From: Saprospiraceae bacterium
GTDB lineage: Bacteria; Bacteroidota; Bacteroidia; Chitinophagales; Saprospiraceae
Reading direction: 5' to 3'
DNA: 64,000 nt
Assembly: GCA_016717265.1 (NCBI GenBank)
Contig: JADKFX010000001.1
Coordinates: forward strand, 1-64,000
The stretch's first letter is position 1. Each line of letters opens with the position of its first letter. Positions 18,195-26,527 of the stretch are shown in pieces. The notes below the pieces were generated by a model that was given only the letters and a program-made list of their open reading frames with translations, did no database searches and was not told the origin of the DNA. A program made the position numbers and the translations under genes.

Positions 18195-18254
18195 CGCCAA
18201 CATGGCATACACTCAAGCGCTAAAGCGCCTGCGTGTATGCCAAATCCGTTATGG
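18195..18254 (+). repeat. attC-like site 9 (short form)
   Basis: Same 60-bp form as site 8. R'' ends 18201 and the next cassette opens at GTT 18248 (GTTATGGGAG). Confidence 0.75.
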
Positions 18255-18285
18255 GAGATATCAAAAAATACATTAAATTTGCTAT

Positions 18286-18510
18286 ATGAACAGAAAAATA
18301 GAATTAACTGCAGTAATAGAAAAGGAAGACAATTTGTATATTTCACTTTGTCCTGAATTAGATATTGCCAGTCAAGGTGACACTCCTGATGAGGCGAAAT
18401 CTAATCTTGTTGAAGCACTTGAACTATTTTATGAGACTGCATCCGAAACTGAAATAACTAGAAGATTACACAACGAATTGCAAATTTCTAGAGTTACAGT
18501 TAACATTTAA
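18286..18510 (+). CDS. hicB: HicB-type antitoxin
   Basis: 74 residues. IELTAVIEKEDNLYISLCPELDIASQGDTPDEAKSNL is the degenerate RNase H-like HicB fold, which binds and inhibits the HicA mRNA interferase. No C-terminal DNA-binding domain is evident at this length. It precedes hicA, the less common order. Stop TAA 18508-18510 is six bases before the hicA frame. Confidence 0.85.
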   Translation: MNRKIELTAVIEKEDNLYISLCPELDIASQGDTPDEAKSNLVEALELFYETASETEITRRLHNELQISRVTVNI

Positions 18511-18516
18511 TTTTTA

Positions 18517-18726
18517 ATAAGACCATTATCTGGCAAGGACATCTGTTTAATATTGTCAATGCATGGATATATAAAAGTGAGACAAAAAGGAAGTCATGTA
18601 ATAATGCAAAAACTTACAGAGGATTCAACTATAACAGTTCCAGTACCAATGCATAAAGAAATTAAAATTGGAACATTGCATTCAATAATAAGACAATCAG
18701 AACTCACTAAGCGGGACTTTGAATGA
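18517..18726 (+). CDS. hicA: HicA-type mRNA interferase toxin, non-standard start
   Basis: The frame after hicB reads RPLSGKDICLILSMHGYIKV, then RQKGSHVIMQ and ITVPVPMHKEIKIGTLHSII, ending at TGA 18724-18726. This is the full HicA dsRBD-like fold with the catalytic His in GSH. The codon where family members start is ATA (18517), not ATG. The first in-frame ATG, at 18559 or just after, would remove the first strand and helix. Either ATA/TTA initiation is used, or a start mutation has silenced the toxin. Cassette ends match (GTTATGGGAG...CTCCCATAAC). Confidence 0.72.
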   Translation: MRPLSGKDICLILSMHGYIKVRQKGSHVIMQKLTEDSTITVPVPMHKEIKIGTLHSIIRQSELTKRDFE

Positions 18727-18732
18727 TACCTC

Positions 18733-18870
18733 CCATAACACGGCATAAACGCTACACCGCCAAGCATCAAAAATCATTCTCTTTTAATTTTTTTTGGAAA
18801 TAAATATTTAAGTTACTATTTTTGGCTGCTAATGAATTGGCGGTGCAGCGTCTATGCCAAAACGTTATGA
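18733..18870 (+). repeat. attC-like site 10 (family A) with embedded promoter
   Basis: R'' ends 18739; GTT 18864. Promoter: TTG 18794-18796, N20, TATTTTTG 18817-18824. Confidence 0.78.
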
Positions 18871-19094
18871 GAGACCAGCCAGATGTTTATGTGACTTGCT
18901 CTCATCCAATAAGATTATACTGATGGGTGTGAATTCAAAATTTAACATGTTAATTGATACACAAACACAACCATTTTAAAACGCAATATTGTGATGCAAA
19001 CCAAACATAATTATACAAAATAATATACAATTTCTAAATGAAAATGATTTTTGTGTGAGCATGTGAAATGGGTGTCGTAACAAATCTTGGCCTC
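18864..19094 (+). mobile_element. Non-coding cassette nc-1, copy 2
   Basis: Reads the same as copy 1 at 16606, including the reverse-strand promoter-like pair and its downstream hairpin. Confidence 0.72.
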
Positions 19095-19232
19095 TCATAA
19101 CACAGCATAAACGCTACACCGCCAAGCATCAAAAATCATTTTCTTTTAATTTTTTTTGGCAATTAAGATATAATTTTTTAGTTTTGACTGCTATTCGTTT
19201 GGCGGTGCAACGTCTATGCCAAAACGTTATAA
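19095..19232 (+). repeat. attC-like site 11 (family A) with embedded promoter
   Basis: R'' ends 19101; GTT 19226. Promoter: TTG 19156-19158, N20, TAGTTTTG 19179-19186. Confidence 0.78.
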
Positions 19233-19253
19233 GCCATTTCTAAACTACATAAT

Positions 19254-19418
19254 ATGTCAAAAAGCATTCACATAACAAAAAAGAATTTCAAGGGATTAAA
19301 TAAAAAAGAACTTGACGAACAAGCTAATGACTCTACTTCAGAGCTAAGGCAATGGGTCAGGAAATCTATATTAAAAGAGGAAGTTAAAAAAACTCGGAAG
19401 CAAAAGAAGAATATCTAA
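19254..19418 (+). CDS. Small basic protein of a duplicated two-gene cassette, copy 1
   Basis: 54 residues (MSKSIHITKKNFKGLNKKEL to KKTRKQKKNI), highly charged, with a basic tail. Its stop overlaps the next start (TAATG), so the pair is translationally coupled. Family not recognised. Size, coupling and cassette context resemble an antitoxin or small partner protein. Second copy at 39815. Confidence 0.6.
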   Translation: MSKSIHITKKNFKGLNKKELDEQANDSTSELRQWVRKSILKEEVKKTRKQKKNI

Positions 19419-19843
19419 TGACTGAAAGGAAACTCAAAGAATATTTTGAAAATGTATTGACCGCAGAACAATTATCATTAGACTTAAAAGACAGTCAAAA
19501 GAAAACAAGTTATGATGTTATTAGTGTTTTTGTAACTACTAAGCAGTCTAAAGAGAAGTTTTTAATTACTAAAGATCATTTAATAAAACTTTGCAATGAC
19601 ACACTTAATGGAAAACTTTCTCCTAACAATTTAAATACAATTTCATTTGCACTCATTACATCCGAATTTTTTCATTGGCAAGGAGAATCTAAAGACACAG
19701 AAATTATTGAAACTGTAATATACGACTGGGACAATCCCGATAATGGCTTTGATTTATCTCTTAAGAACATTGCACTTTGGAAAGAATACTTGATCTCTGG
19801 TGAATACAAACTTGATAAGTACGAACTAAAGAGGAAATTTTGA
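19418..19843 (+). CDS. Hypothetical protein of a duplicated two-gene cassette, copy 1
   Basis: 141 residues, no signal peptide or membrane segment. It reads as a soluble helical protein (MTERKLKEYFENVLTAEQLS, IETVIYDWDNPDNGFDLSLK). Not recognised. Coupled to the 54-residue gene and repeated identically at 39979-40404. Candidate partner of an undescribed two-component module; toxin, immunity or other role is not decidable from sequence. Confidence 0.65.
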   Translation: MTERKLKEYFENVLTAEQLSLDLKDSQKKTSYDVISVFVTTKQSKEKFLITKDHLIKLCNDTLNGKLSPNNLNTISFALITSEFFHWQGESKDTEIIETVIYDWDNPDNGFDLSLKNIALWKEYLISGEYKLDKYELKRKF

Positions 19844-19871
19844 GATACTAAAAAGCATTCCTAAAAACGGC

Positions 19872-20010
19872 TTATAACATGGCATAGACTCTACACCGCC
19901 TAGCATCATCAATCATTCTCTTTAAATTTTTTCCCATAAAGACAAATTAATTTTTTAGTTTTGGCTGCTAATGATTTGGCGGTGCAGCGTCTATGCCAAA
20001 ACCGTTATAT
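19872..20010 (+). repeat. attC-like site 12 (family A) with embedded -7 element
   Basis: R'' ends 19878; GTT 20004. TAGTTTTG at 19956-19963; the -33 position is not TTG. Confidence 0.75.
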
Positions 20011-20035
20011 GCCATATTAAAGACCGACACTAAAA

Positions 20036-20869
20036 ATGACGAACAAAGACACATTTTCAAAACGACAAGGACTTTTTTCACTTAAAGAGAAAGAGATAAC
20101 AGTTCGTGAAGACGCACCAGAAGGACTTCGTGGCTTTATAAAAATGGCTTATTACGACCTTAATAAAAATCCGTCTGACTTAAGAGCAATAACTTCAAGA
20201 GTTTTAAAAATTGCTCCTGACAGCAATAACTGGTCTGAATTTCCAAACATTGACTGGGAAGTTGGACAGCATTTAGACAGTTGCGAATGGTATTTAGTTT
20301 ACGACATAATTGAAACGATAATTCAAAAACTAAATGCATCTGAAAAGACAACTTTTTCCAATGAAATAAACGAATACTTTATTGCTAACGGTATTGGTTG
20401 GAAAATTGTAAATGAACAAATAGAAACTCGTGGTGACGAAGTATTTGAAACCGCAGTTAAGACAGTTGTATCTGTTCTTGAAACCGCAAAACTTGAAACT
20501 GCAAAGACAGAAATAAAAGAAGCACTTATTGACCTATCAAGACGACCTTCGCCTGACCTTACTGGTGCAATTCAACATTCACTTGCTTGTTTAGAATGTT
20601 TAGCAAGAGAAGCAACTGGCGACAAAAAAGCAACATTAGGAGAGCTTATTAAAAAGCATCCAAACATTGTCCCAAAACCACTTGACATCGCAATTGAAAA
20701 AATTTGGGGCTTTACATCTGAACAAGGCAGACACTTACGAGAAGGACAAGCTCCCGAATATTTAGAAGCAGAATTAGTTGTTGAACTCTCCGCTGCTATT
20801 TCAACATATTTAGGAAAAAAACTTAGTGAGACAAACACTAAAGCAGAAGACGATGATTTACCATTCTGA
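20036..20869 (+). CDS. AbiJ-like abortive infection protein
   Basis: 277 residues. The N terminus (FSKRQGLFSLKEKEITVREDAPEGLR) and helices to about 140 resemble AbiJ N-terminal domain 4 proteins. The C-terminal half (RRPSPDLTGAIQHSLACLECLAREATGD, LGELIKKHP) is the helical effector region common in this group. Such proteins are associated with abortive infection; the mechanism is not established here. It is alone in its cassette (GTTATATGCC...GGCATATAAC), with the attC-borne -7 element about 75 bp upstream. Confidence 0.65.
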   Translation: MTNKDTFSKRQGLFSLKEKEITVREDAPEGLRGFIKMAYYDLNKNPSDLRAITSRVLKIAPDSNNWSEFPNIDWEVGQHLDSCEWYLVYDIIETIIQKLNASEKTTFSNEINEYFIANGIGWKIVNEQIETRGDEVFETAVKTVVSVLETAKLETAKTEIKEALIDLSRRPSPDLTGAIQHSLACLECLAREATGDKKATLGELIKKHPNIVPKPLDIAIEKIWGFTSEQGRHLREGQAPEYLEAELVVELSAAISTYLGKKLSETNTKAEDDDLPF

Positions 20870-20884
20870 CAGAAGAAATACGGC

Positions 20885-21017
20885 ATATAACAGCACATTT
20901 GCAATAGGCGGGATTACGTGCTCCGCAGACAGTTTTATAGTTGCAGAAAGTTTGTATCTTCGAATTATAATTTGTGGCGGAAATTCCCACCCATCGCAAA
21001 TCTGCAATACGTTATCG
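20885..21017 (+). repeat. attC-like site 13 (family D)
   Basis: R'' ends 20891; GTT 21011. Arms TTTGCAATAGGCGGG and CCCACCCATCGCAAA. The loop has TATCTTCG (20955-20962), one change from TAnnTTTG. Confidence 0.75.
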
Positions 21018-21066
21018 CCAAGCTTATAAAAACTATTAGGGTCACATTTTCGAACAAAGTAAATAA

Positions 21067-21792
21067 ATGAAAATACAAGCAAAAATATCTTTGAGTTTAT
21101 TAATTTTTACATCATTCGCTAATTCGATGAAATGTCAAAATTTGAATATTGGCATAACTGCCAATTTAGGACTAAGTAAAGTCACATCTAATTTTCTAGT
21201 TTCAGACGATTACAAAGTAAAATACACATACTCCGGAAACATTGGCGTATTTATAGAAAAGGAAATAGGTAATAAGTCATCATTAGGAGCAGAAGTTCTA
21301 TGGGTTCAAATTGGGGGAAAAGAAACGACGGATAACAAAATACTTACTGCATTTGATGGACAGGATTTAAAGGTAGTAGGTATCATTTCAGATGTAGCCA
21401 AATTAAATTCAAGTTATATTGCATTCCCCTTTTATTATCGAGTACAATTAAATAAAATCGGAATTAAAATTGGACTTCAAACAATGTTCTTCCTTTTTGC
21501 CAATTCCAGTTATGAGGCAACAGGAGAACTTAATGGCAAGCCATACTATGGTAAAAGCAATACAAGTGGAATCAAGTTTGATATCATCGACTTTGGACCT
21601 AAAATTGGAGTTGAATATAATTTAGGTATGAGCTTAAAACTTCGAGCAGATTATTATTTAGGGCTACCGGATATTACTTCGGACTCTTCTCCCTTCGAAA
21701 GAAAAAATCGACAAGGAAATCTTGGAATAAATTATCGATTCAATTTCAAAGAAAAGACTTCGCGAAAAGAAATAAGTTACGATTATAATTAA
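21067..21792 (+). CDS. PorT-like outer-membrane beta-barrel protein, copy 1
   Basis: 241 residues. Signal peptide (MKIQAKISLSLLIFTSFANS, cleavage about 20-24), then alternating strands with GVEYNLGMSLKLRADYYLGL and NLGINYRFNFK near the end, as in small Bacteroidota outer-membrane barrels (PorT family). Likely an outer-membrane protein of unknown task. Cassette ends GTTATCGCC...GGCGATAAC. Identical protein at 48304-49029. Confidence 0.75.
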   Translation: MKIQAKISLSLLIFTSFANSMKCQNLNIGITANLGLSKVTSNFLVSDDYKVKYTYSGNIGVFIEKEIGNKSSLGAEVLWVQIGGKETTDNKILTAFDGQDLKVVGIISDVAKLNSSYIAFPFYYRVQLNKIGIKIGLQTMFFLFANSSYEATGELNGKPYYGKSNTSGIKFDIIDFGPKIGVEYNLGMSLKLRADYYLGLPDITSDSSPFERKNRQGNLGINYRFNFKEKTSRKEISYDYN

Positions 21793-21802
21793 AAAAGCCT
21801 GG

Positions 21803-21938
21803 CGATAACATGGCATAAACGCTACACCGCCAAACATCAAAAATCATTCTCTTTTAATTTTTTTGGTAATGAAAAACTTATTTCTTATTTTTGGCTACTA
21901 ATGGTTGGCGGTGCAGCGTCTATGCTAATCCGTTATGA
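21803..21938 (+). repeat. attC-like site 14 (family A) with embedded promoter
   Basis: R'' ends 21809; GTT 21932. Promoter: TTG 21863-21865, N20, TATTTTTG 21886-21893. The right arm differs at several positions from site 34, which follows the identical gene copy. Confidence 0.78.
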
Positions 21939-22162
21939 GAGACCAGCCAGATGTTTATGTGACATGCTCTCATCTAATAAGATTATACAAATGGGTGTGA
22001 ATTCAAAATTTAACAAGCCAATCAAAATATAAATACAACGATTTTAAAACGCAATATAGTGATGCAAACCAAACATAATTATACAAAATAATATACAATT
22101 TATAAATGAAAATGATTTTTGTGTGAGCATGTGAAATGGGTGTCGTAACAAATCTTGGCCTC
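21932..22162 (+). mobile_element. Non-coding cassette nc-1, copy 3
   Basis: Near-identical to copy 1 with a few substitutions. An antisense 65-codon ORF spans it and part of the next hairpin but lacks coding support. Confidence 0.72.
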
Positions 22163-22300
22163 TCATAACACAGCATAAACGCTACACCGCCAAGCATCAA
22201 AAATCATTTTCTTTTAATTTTTTTTGGCAATTAAGATATAATTTTTTAGTTTTGACTGCTATTCGTTTGGCAGTGCAACGTCTATGCCAAAACGTTACTG
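22163..22300 (+). repeat. attC-like site 15 (family A) with embedded promoter
   Basis: R'' ends 22169; GTT 22294. Promoter: TTG 22224-22226, N20, TAGTTTTG 22247-22254. Confidence 0.78.
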
Positions 22301-22533
22301 GACATCCCAAAAAGAAAATATAATTGGGATGCAAATATTACCAATTTATTAATCTATAAATACACAAATTAAATAGATGTTTTGTGTGAGTTCAAGCATA
22401 TAATAAATTGAATAATAAACGTGATGAAAAGGGATGAGGATCGTGTGGGCTCCAAGGGTGTGATTTTAGGAAATTTATTTCCTAATACATAATAATGAAT
22501 ATTGAAAACTCACTTGACGTTGACTGGGACGTC
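22294..22533 (+). mobile_element. Non-coding cassette nc-2, copy 1
   Basis: About 240 bp between GTTACTGGACATCCC and GGGACGTCCAGTAAC, with no convincing ORF. It includes a small palindrome AGGAAATTTATTTCCT. Other copies at 46701 and 47475. Confidence 0.72.
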
Positions 22534-22629
22534 CAGTAACACTAGCTTGACACAATGCCGCCAAAATTATTTATATTTGCCATCAACCATACGTTAATGC
22601 GGCACAGCGTCAAGCCAAATCCGTTATGC
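22534..22629 (+). repeat. attC-like site 16 (family C) with embedded promoter
   Basis: About 95 bp. Arms GCTTGACACAATGCCGCC and GGCGGC/CAGCGTCAAGC; GTT 22623. Promoter: TTG 22547-22549, N22, TATATTTG 22572-22579. Confidence 0.78.
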
Positions 22630-22642
22630 CCAACTTTAAAAT

Positions 22643-23170
22643 ATGCTTTTAATAAGATTTATAGCTTTTCTATTTGGTGGATTGGTCTTGACATTAATTG
22701 GATATTATCTAAGAAAGGAAAAGAAATTTTTGGGATTTACTTTTATGATTCTTGGTCTTTTTCTAATCTATACAATAACTATTGGTCCATTATCCAAGAG
22801 TAAGGATAGAATTTTAGCAATAACCAACATTGATTCTGTACAAGTTAAGAATATAAAACTTTTACCATCGCATGATAACCCCAAAAGAACAATTAATACA
22901 GAGATAATAATTAATGATAGGGATGAAATTAACCAACTATGTAAAGGATTGAATGGTGCTGTTGAAGAAGGAGAAGGGTTTTTAAAATCCCCAGAATGGC
23001 AATGTATAATAGTAGTCGAATTGAATTCAAATGAACAATTAAAATTTGGAGTAAACAGAATAGATGAAGTAACTGGATTGAATGTTTCCTCCAATGGAGA
23101 ATCGGGCTGGCATTATGGCAACCTTAGGGCTGATGAATTCGGGAGGAGAATCGGAAACATCGTGAAATAA
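22643..23170 (+). CDS. Hypothetical membrane protein, copy 2
   Basis: Identical to the 175-residue protein at 15942-16469. Two N-terminal transmembrane segments. Upstream sequence diverges exactly at the cassette GTT while the downstream hairpin is the same, showing that gene and downstream site move as one unit. Confidence 0.7.
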   Translation: MLLIRFIAFLFGGLVLTLIGYYLRKEKKFLGFTFMILGLFLIYTITIGPLSKSKDRILAITNIDSVQVKNIKLLPSHDNPKRTINTEIIINDRDEINQLCKGLNGAVEEGEGFLKSPEWQCIIVVELNSNEQLKFGVNRIDEVTGLNVSSNGESGWHYGNLRADEFGRRIGNIVK

Positions 23171-23178
23171 AAAGCTGG

Positions 23179-23313
23179 CCATAACAGGCTATACACTCTA
23201 CCCCGCCTACATCTTTATGATTCTCTTTTAATTTTTTCGGTAAGTAAAAATTATTTTTTACTTTTGGATGCCAAGCGATTGGCGGGGCAGCGTGTATAGC
23301 CAATCCGTTACTG
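23179..23313 (+). repeat. attC-like site 17 (family B) with embedded promoter
   Basis: Same hairpin as site 6, including TACTTTTG (23259-23266). GTT 23307. Confidence 0.78.
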
Positions 23314-23478
23314 GCCATCTAAGAAAGAAAACAAACATGACGCAAATCTTCCGTCGTCGTATTTGATTAAAATTCGCTTTTGGCTTGAAGACCAAAATGT
23401 TTGAATTAACATTTTTATATTCTCATTAACCCAACCAAAATAGAAAATTCACCTGTCATTTAATAAAAACTTTAGAAT

Positions 23479-23802
23479 ATGAAAATTTATCCAATCGTTA
23501 TTCTATTTTTAATCTCATGCCATTGCAATAATGAAGATGAAATTATAAATCCTACCTTACCAAATTGCATTGAGAGTATAATTGCTAACAAAGCAATCTC
23601 AGGAGCATTACAAACAATACGTGCCCAAAAAGTAAATGGAAATATTCATTACTGGTTAAATACTGATTTTACACAATTTGATGGAGTGGAATACATTTTA
23701 AATACAAATTGTGATACAATATGCAGCTTTTGTGGAGAATGTTGGCCGGCAGATTGCACAAAGATTTATTGCGAAACATGGCAAATAATTTGGAAGAAAT
23801 GA
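23479..23802 (+). CDS. Small cysteine-rich lipoprotein
   Basis: 107 residues. Lipoprotein signal MKIYPIVILFLISCHCNNED with lipobox Cys at 14. Mature part has several cysteines (NCDTICSFCGECWPADCTKIYC) that may form disulfides. Function not recognised. The leader 23336-23400 resembles the leaders of cassettes at 42745 and 57997. Confidence 0.65.
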   Translation: MKIYPIVILFLISCHCNNEDEIINPTLPNCIESIIANKAISGALQTIRAQKVNGNIHYWLNTDFTQFDGVEYILNTNCDTICSFCGECWPADCTKIYCETWQIIWKK

Positions 23803-23858
23803 AATACATTGATAATTCCAATCAGTATTATTCATCACATCAAGCATGAATAGACGGC

Positions 23859-23954
23859 CAGTAACACTAGCTTGACACAATGCCGCCAAAATTATTTATA
23901 TTTGCCATCAACCATACGTTAAGGCGGCACAGCGTCAAGCCAAATCCGTTACCT
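23859..23954 (+). repeat. attC-like site 18 (family C) with embedded promoter
   Basis: R'' ends 23865; GTT 23948. Promoter: TTG 23872-23874, N22, TATATTTG 23897-23904. Confidence 0.78.
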
Positions 23955-23974
23955 GCCATTTTAAATTTAATATT

Positions 23975-24925
23975 ATGGACAAATTAATAGAAGAATGTAA
24001 AAGATTATCACTTTGTTCTAGCCTTGAAGATTCACAAGAAACCTTAGATGTTTTTATAGATTGTATATACCAATTAATTTTAAACCATCATAAAGATAAA
24101 TTGAATAACCCGACAGAGGAAGAAGCCAAACTCGTCCTACAAATGATATTTTCTAAACTTTGTCATATTCGCAAACTGATTGATGGAGTGGATTATGTAA
24201 AAAATGGTAAATTTTATTTAAAAAAATTAGTTGATCCAACAATTATTGCTTGCTTGATTCGGAACTTATATGAAACCGTTTGTGCATTTCATGTAATTTT
24301 TATTTCACCCAAAAACAATGACGAACATATAATTATATACAAGTTATGGGTAATAGCAGGGCAATCATTTAGGCAAAGATTTGCATCAAATGTTCAATCT
24401 TCAACTAGCCAATCCAAACTTGATGAGGAACTCAAACAAATTCAGCAATTCAAAATTGATATTGAGAATAATAATAAGTATAAGCTTTTAAATCCAGCAG
24501 ACAAAGACAAGATCCAAATTAAAATCAAAAGCAAAGACTATAAAATTTGGTTCGATGGAAATGAAGTTAAATTTTTAGATTGGAAAGATATTCCAGAATT
24601 AATGTCGTGCAAAGGATCCTATTTTGAGAATATGTATACTTACTTTTCCCTTTATTCTCATCCAAGCTTTGTTTCAGTATATCAATTTGCAGACTTATTT
24701 GATAAAGATAACAAAGATTTTCTTATGATGACAACATTTAATTTGAAATTTGCCTTTATTATTACAAGTATTTTTCTTGCCGATTACTTAAAACTATTTC
24801 CCACAAATTTGTCTGCTTTTGAAAAAATGGATATTCGAGATCAATTTGTGATTAACTTTTTCAACAAAAATATAAGAGGTGATGCTTTCTCGATTAATGA
24901 CGTTAATAAAAGAATTGTAATTTAA
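23975..24925 (+). CDS. Hypothetical protein, possibly DUF5677-like
   Basis: 316 residues, helical, no signal peptide. Motifs IACLIRNLYETVCAFHVIF near 90 and YTYFSLYSHPSFVSVYQF near 225 recall DUF5677-type proteins, which keep an Arg-Asn...Glu and a Ser-x-x-His-Pro pattern, but the match is by eye. The C-terminal part is hydrophobic in places (LKFAFIITSIFLADYLKLF). ATG is 27 bp after GTT and about 70 bp after the attC-borne promoter. Confidence 0.55.
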   Translation: MDKLIEECKRLSLCSSLEDSQETLDVFIDCIYQLILNHHKDKLNNPTEEEAKLVLQMIFSKLCHIRKLIDGVDYVKNGKFYLKKLVDPTIIACLIRNLYETVCAFHVIFISPKNNDEHIIIYKLWVIAGQSFRQRFASNVQSSTSQSKLDEELKQIQQFKIDIENNNKYKLLNPADKDKIQIKIKSKDYKIWFDGNEVKFLDWKDIPELMSCKGSYFENMYTYFSLYSHPSFVSVYQFADLFDKDNKDFLMMTTFNLKFAFIITSIFLADYLKLFPTNLSAFEKMDIRDQFVINFFNKNIRGDAFSINDVNKRIVI

Positions 24926-24998
24926 ATATGTTATGATTATAACACAACTTAAAAGTCATTATAAGTTGAAAGATAATCCTTAAAAATAAAAAGATTTT

Positions 24999-25610
24999 TT
25001 AACCTTTAAATTCAAAGCTTCTTAGCGCACCTAGGCAGCTCCCCCAGGGCCCTCCATAAGATATTTCAAAACTATCACCAATCCAATCAGGCCCTACTCT
25101 ATAATTTTCTAATAACTTTTCTACTGCGTCAAAGTTCTCTCTAATATATGCCACTGTAATATGTGGAGTTTCACCCACAACATCCCAGTTCAACGGTTCT
25201 ATCCATTTAGATACTTTTTCTTTTAATTGAAGTTTAAGATCAATTAAATAATCAGATTGTTCGGTATCAATGAAAAGGTAATTTCTTTTCGGTTTTTTCA
25301 AGTATGGAATTGATGATGATATTTTTATTGGTAACATTTTTTGAGAAAAGTGATAAACCTCATCCAAAACTGCTTCATAGTTTTTCTCGTTAGCTATAAA
25401 ACCCATATAAAGAGTTAAATGAGGAATTTGGAAAGATTTTGGTGAAAAATCAACCCCACTCTTAGTAATTAATTGTATTTCCTTATTAAGCTGCATACAA
25501 TAATTTGCTATTTCACCTCTTAAAGGGAAATGGATATTAATTTTTGAATGTTTATTACCGAAATTTTGATTCGGTTGATCATGTAATAAATCAATAAATC
25601 TACTTATCAT
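24999..25610 (-). CDS. 2'-5' RNA ligase family (2H phosphoesterase) protein
   Basis: 203 residues. Two HxT motifs, HLTLYMGF near 65 and HITVAYIR near 150, define the 2H phosphoesterase fold (LigT, ThpR and related). These enzymes act on 2',3'-cyclic or 2'-5' phosphodiester bonds, and some phage members destroy CBASS cyclic nucleotides. Second gene of a minus-strand pair, 6 bp after the Cap15-like gene, so it may degrade the signal that gene senses. That link is inference. Confidence 0.78.
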   Translation of the reverse strand: MISRFIDLLHDQPNQNFGNKHSKINIHFPLRGEIANYCMQLNKEIQLITKSGVDFSPKSFQIPHLTLYMGFIANEKNYEAVLDEVYHFSQKMLPIKISSSIPYLKKPKRNYLFIDTEQSDYLIDLKLQLKEKVSKWIEPLNWDVVGETPHITVAYIRENFDAVEKLLENYRVGPDWIGDSFEISYGGPWGSCLGALRSFEFKG

Positions 25611-25616
25611 TGCTAA

Positions 25617-26249
25617 TTACTCAAATTTATTTTTTAATTCTTCTGAATCCTGTAAAACCTTAATAACACCTTTTGTTTGTTTTGGTTCTCTATTAGTAAA
25701 ATAATAACCTTCCAATCTTTTAGGGCTTTCCTTTTCAAACAATTCAAGAATTGTAAAACCATAGAACGTTGCGGCTGGTATTTTTCTTTTTTCAATCTTG
25801 CCGCCATCTCCTTGCCATAGATAGCAAATCCAGAATTTTTGTTCTGCTAGATCTGAAGAAATTTCAACTAAATAACTTTGTGATTTTCCATTTCTAGAGT
25901 AAGTATAAACTTGCGCTTTTGACATACTTTGTGTAATTTCAATTACAAATGTATGCGGGTCTTCTTCTCCGTCACGGTCAAGAGTTCCTATCCATCGCCC
26001 TCTGAAATCCGGGGGAATATTAACTATTGTTCTATACTTTTGAATATATTTCCAATGCCATCCTTTTTTTTCTAAAATGAACCAGAGAATAGTTATCGGA
26101 AGCAGAATTAATGCATAATGAATCAATATTTCACCTAGTTTTTTGAAATCTGCAATATGCAAGACTAGTAAAATTATTGCAAAAATGAATATACTTCCTA
26201 ATGCGGAAGTAGTTATAAGTGGTTTTATTTTAAGCCTGTAGGGAATCAT
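25617..26249 (-). CDS. Cap15-like (SMODS-associated 2TM beta-rich) membrane effector
   Basis: 210 residues. Two transmembrane helices (about 12-33 and 41-60), a WHWKYI linker, then a beta-rich domain starting PPDFRGRWIGTLDRDG and containing RLEGYYFTNR..TKGVIKV. This is the layout of the S-2TM-beta / Cap15 family, in which a small barrel binds a cyclic nucleotide and the membrane part disrupts the inner membrane. CBASS members sit beside a cGAS-like synthase; none is visible here. Its partner is a 2H phosphoesterase. Confidence 0.62.
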   Translation of the reverse strand: MIPYRLKIKPLITTSALGSIFIFAIILLVLHIADFKKLGEILIHYALILLPITILWFILEKKGWHWKYIQKYRTIVNIPPDFRGRWIGTLDRDGEEDPHTFVIEITQSMSKAQVYTYSRNGKSQSYLVEISSDLAEQKFWICYLWQGDGGKIEKRKIPAATFYGFTILELFEKESPKRLEGYYFTNREPKQTKGVIKVLQDSEELKNKFE

Positions 26250-26392
26250 AACTATTTGATCAATTTAAACACTAATCAGAATGTATGCATTAGCGTTGTA
26301 AATATACGAATTTACTTTTTCTTTATAGCCGATTTTTACAAACTAATTTTATAGCCAATGTACAACTGGCAAACAGCATTAAGATAAACAGC

Positions 26393-26527
26393 AGGTAACA
26401 CTGTATACACTCGATCCCGCCGATCCAGATTTCATTTTTCACTTTCGGCTGATATGCAAATAAAAATAAAGCGGTAACTTTGACTGTCTCCAAGCGGCGG
26501 GACCGCGTGTATACTAATCCGTTACCG
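26393..26527 (+). repeat. attC-like site 19 (family B-like)
   Basis: R'' ends 26399; GTT 26521. Arms TGTATACACTCGATCCCGCC and GGCGGGACCGCGTGTATAC. TAACTTTG at 26475-26482, no TTG partner. Confidence 0.72.

Larger units (their letters stand above)
16968..18247 (+). repeat. Exact tandem duplication of a 640-bp lipoprotein cassette
   Basis: Two units, 16968-17607 and 17608-18247, read the same base for base, each with the gene and its short attC-like site. The junctions fall exactly at GTT. Confidence 0.9.
23948..26520 (+). mobile_element. 2.6 kb three-gene cassette with minus-strand genes
   Basis: Opens GTTACCTGC and closes GCAGGTAAC (9 of 9 complementary), then site 19. One plus-strand gene faces a convergent two-gene minus-strand operon, the only genes in the array opposed to the array direction. 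Confidence 0.72.

Noticed and set aside
22003..22200. Minus-strand 65-codon ORF in nc-1, also at 53438 and 53800
   Set aside because: Recurs only because nc-1 is duplicated; it overlaps the attC-like hairpin and is disrupted in other nc-1 copies, and it lacks a ribosome site or protein-like composition.
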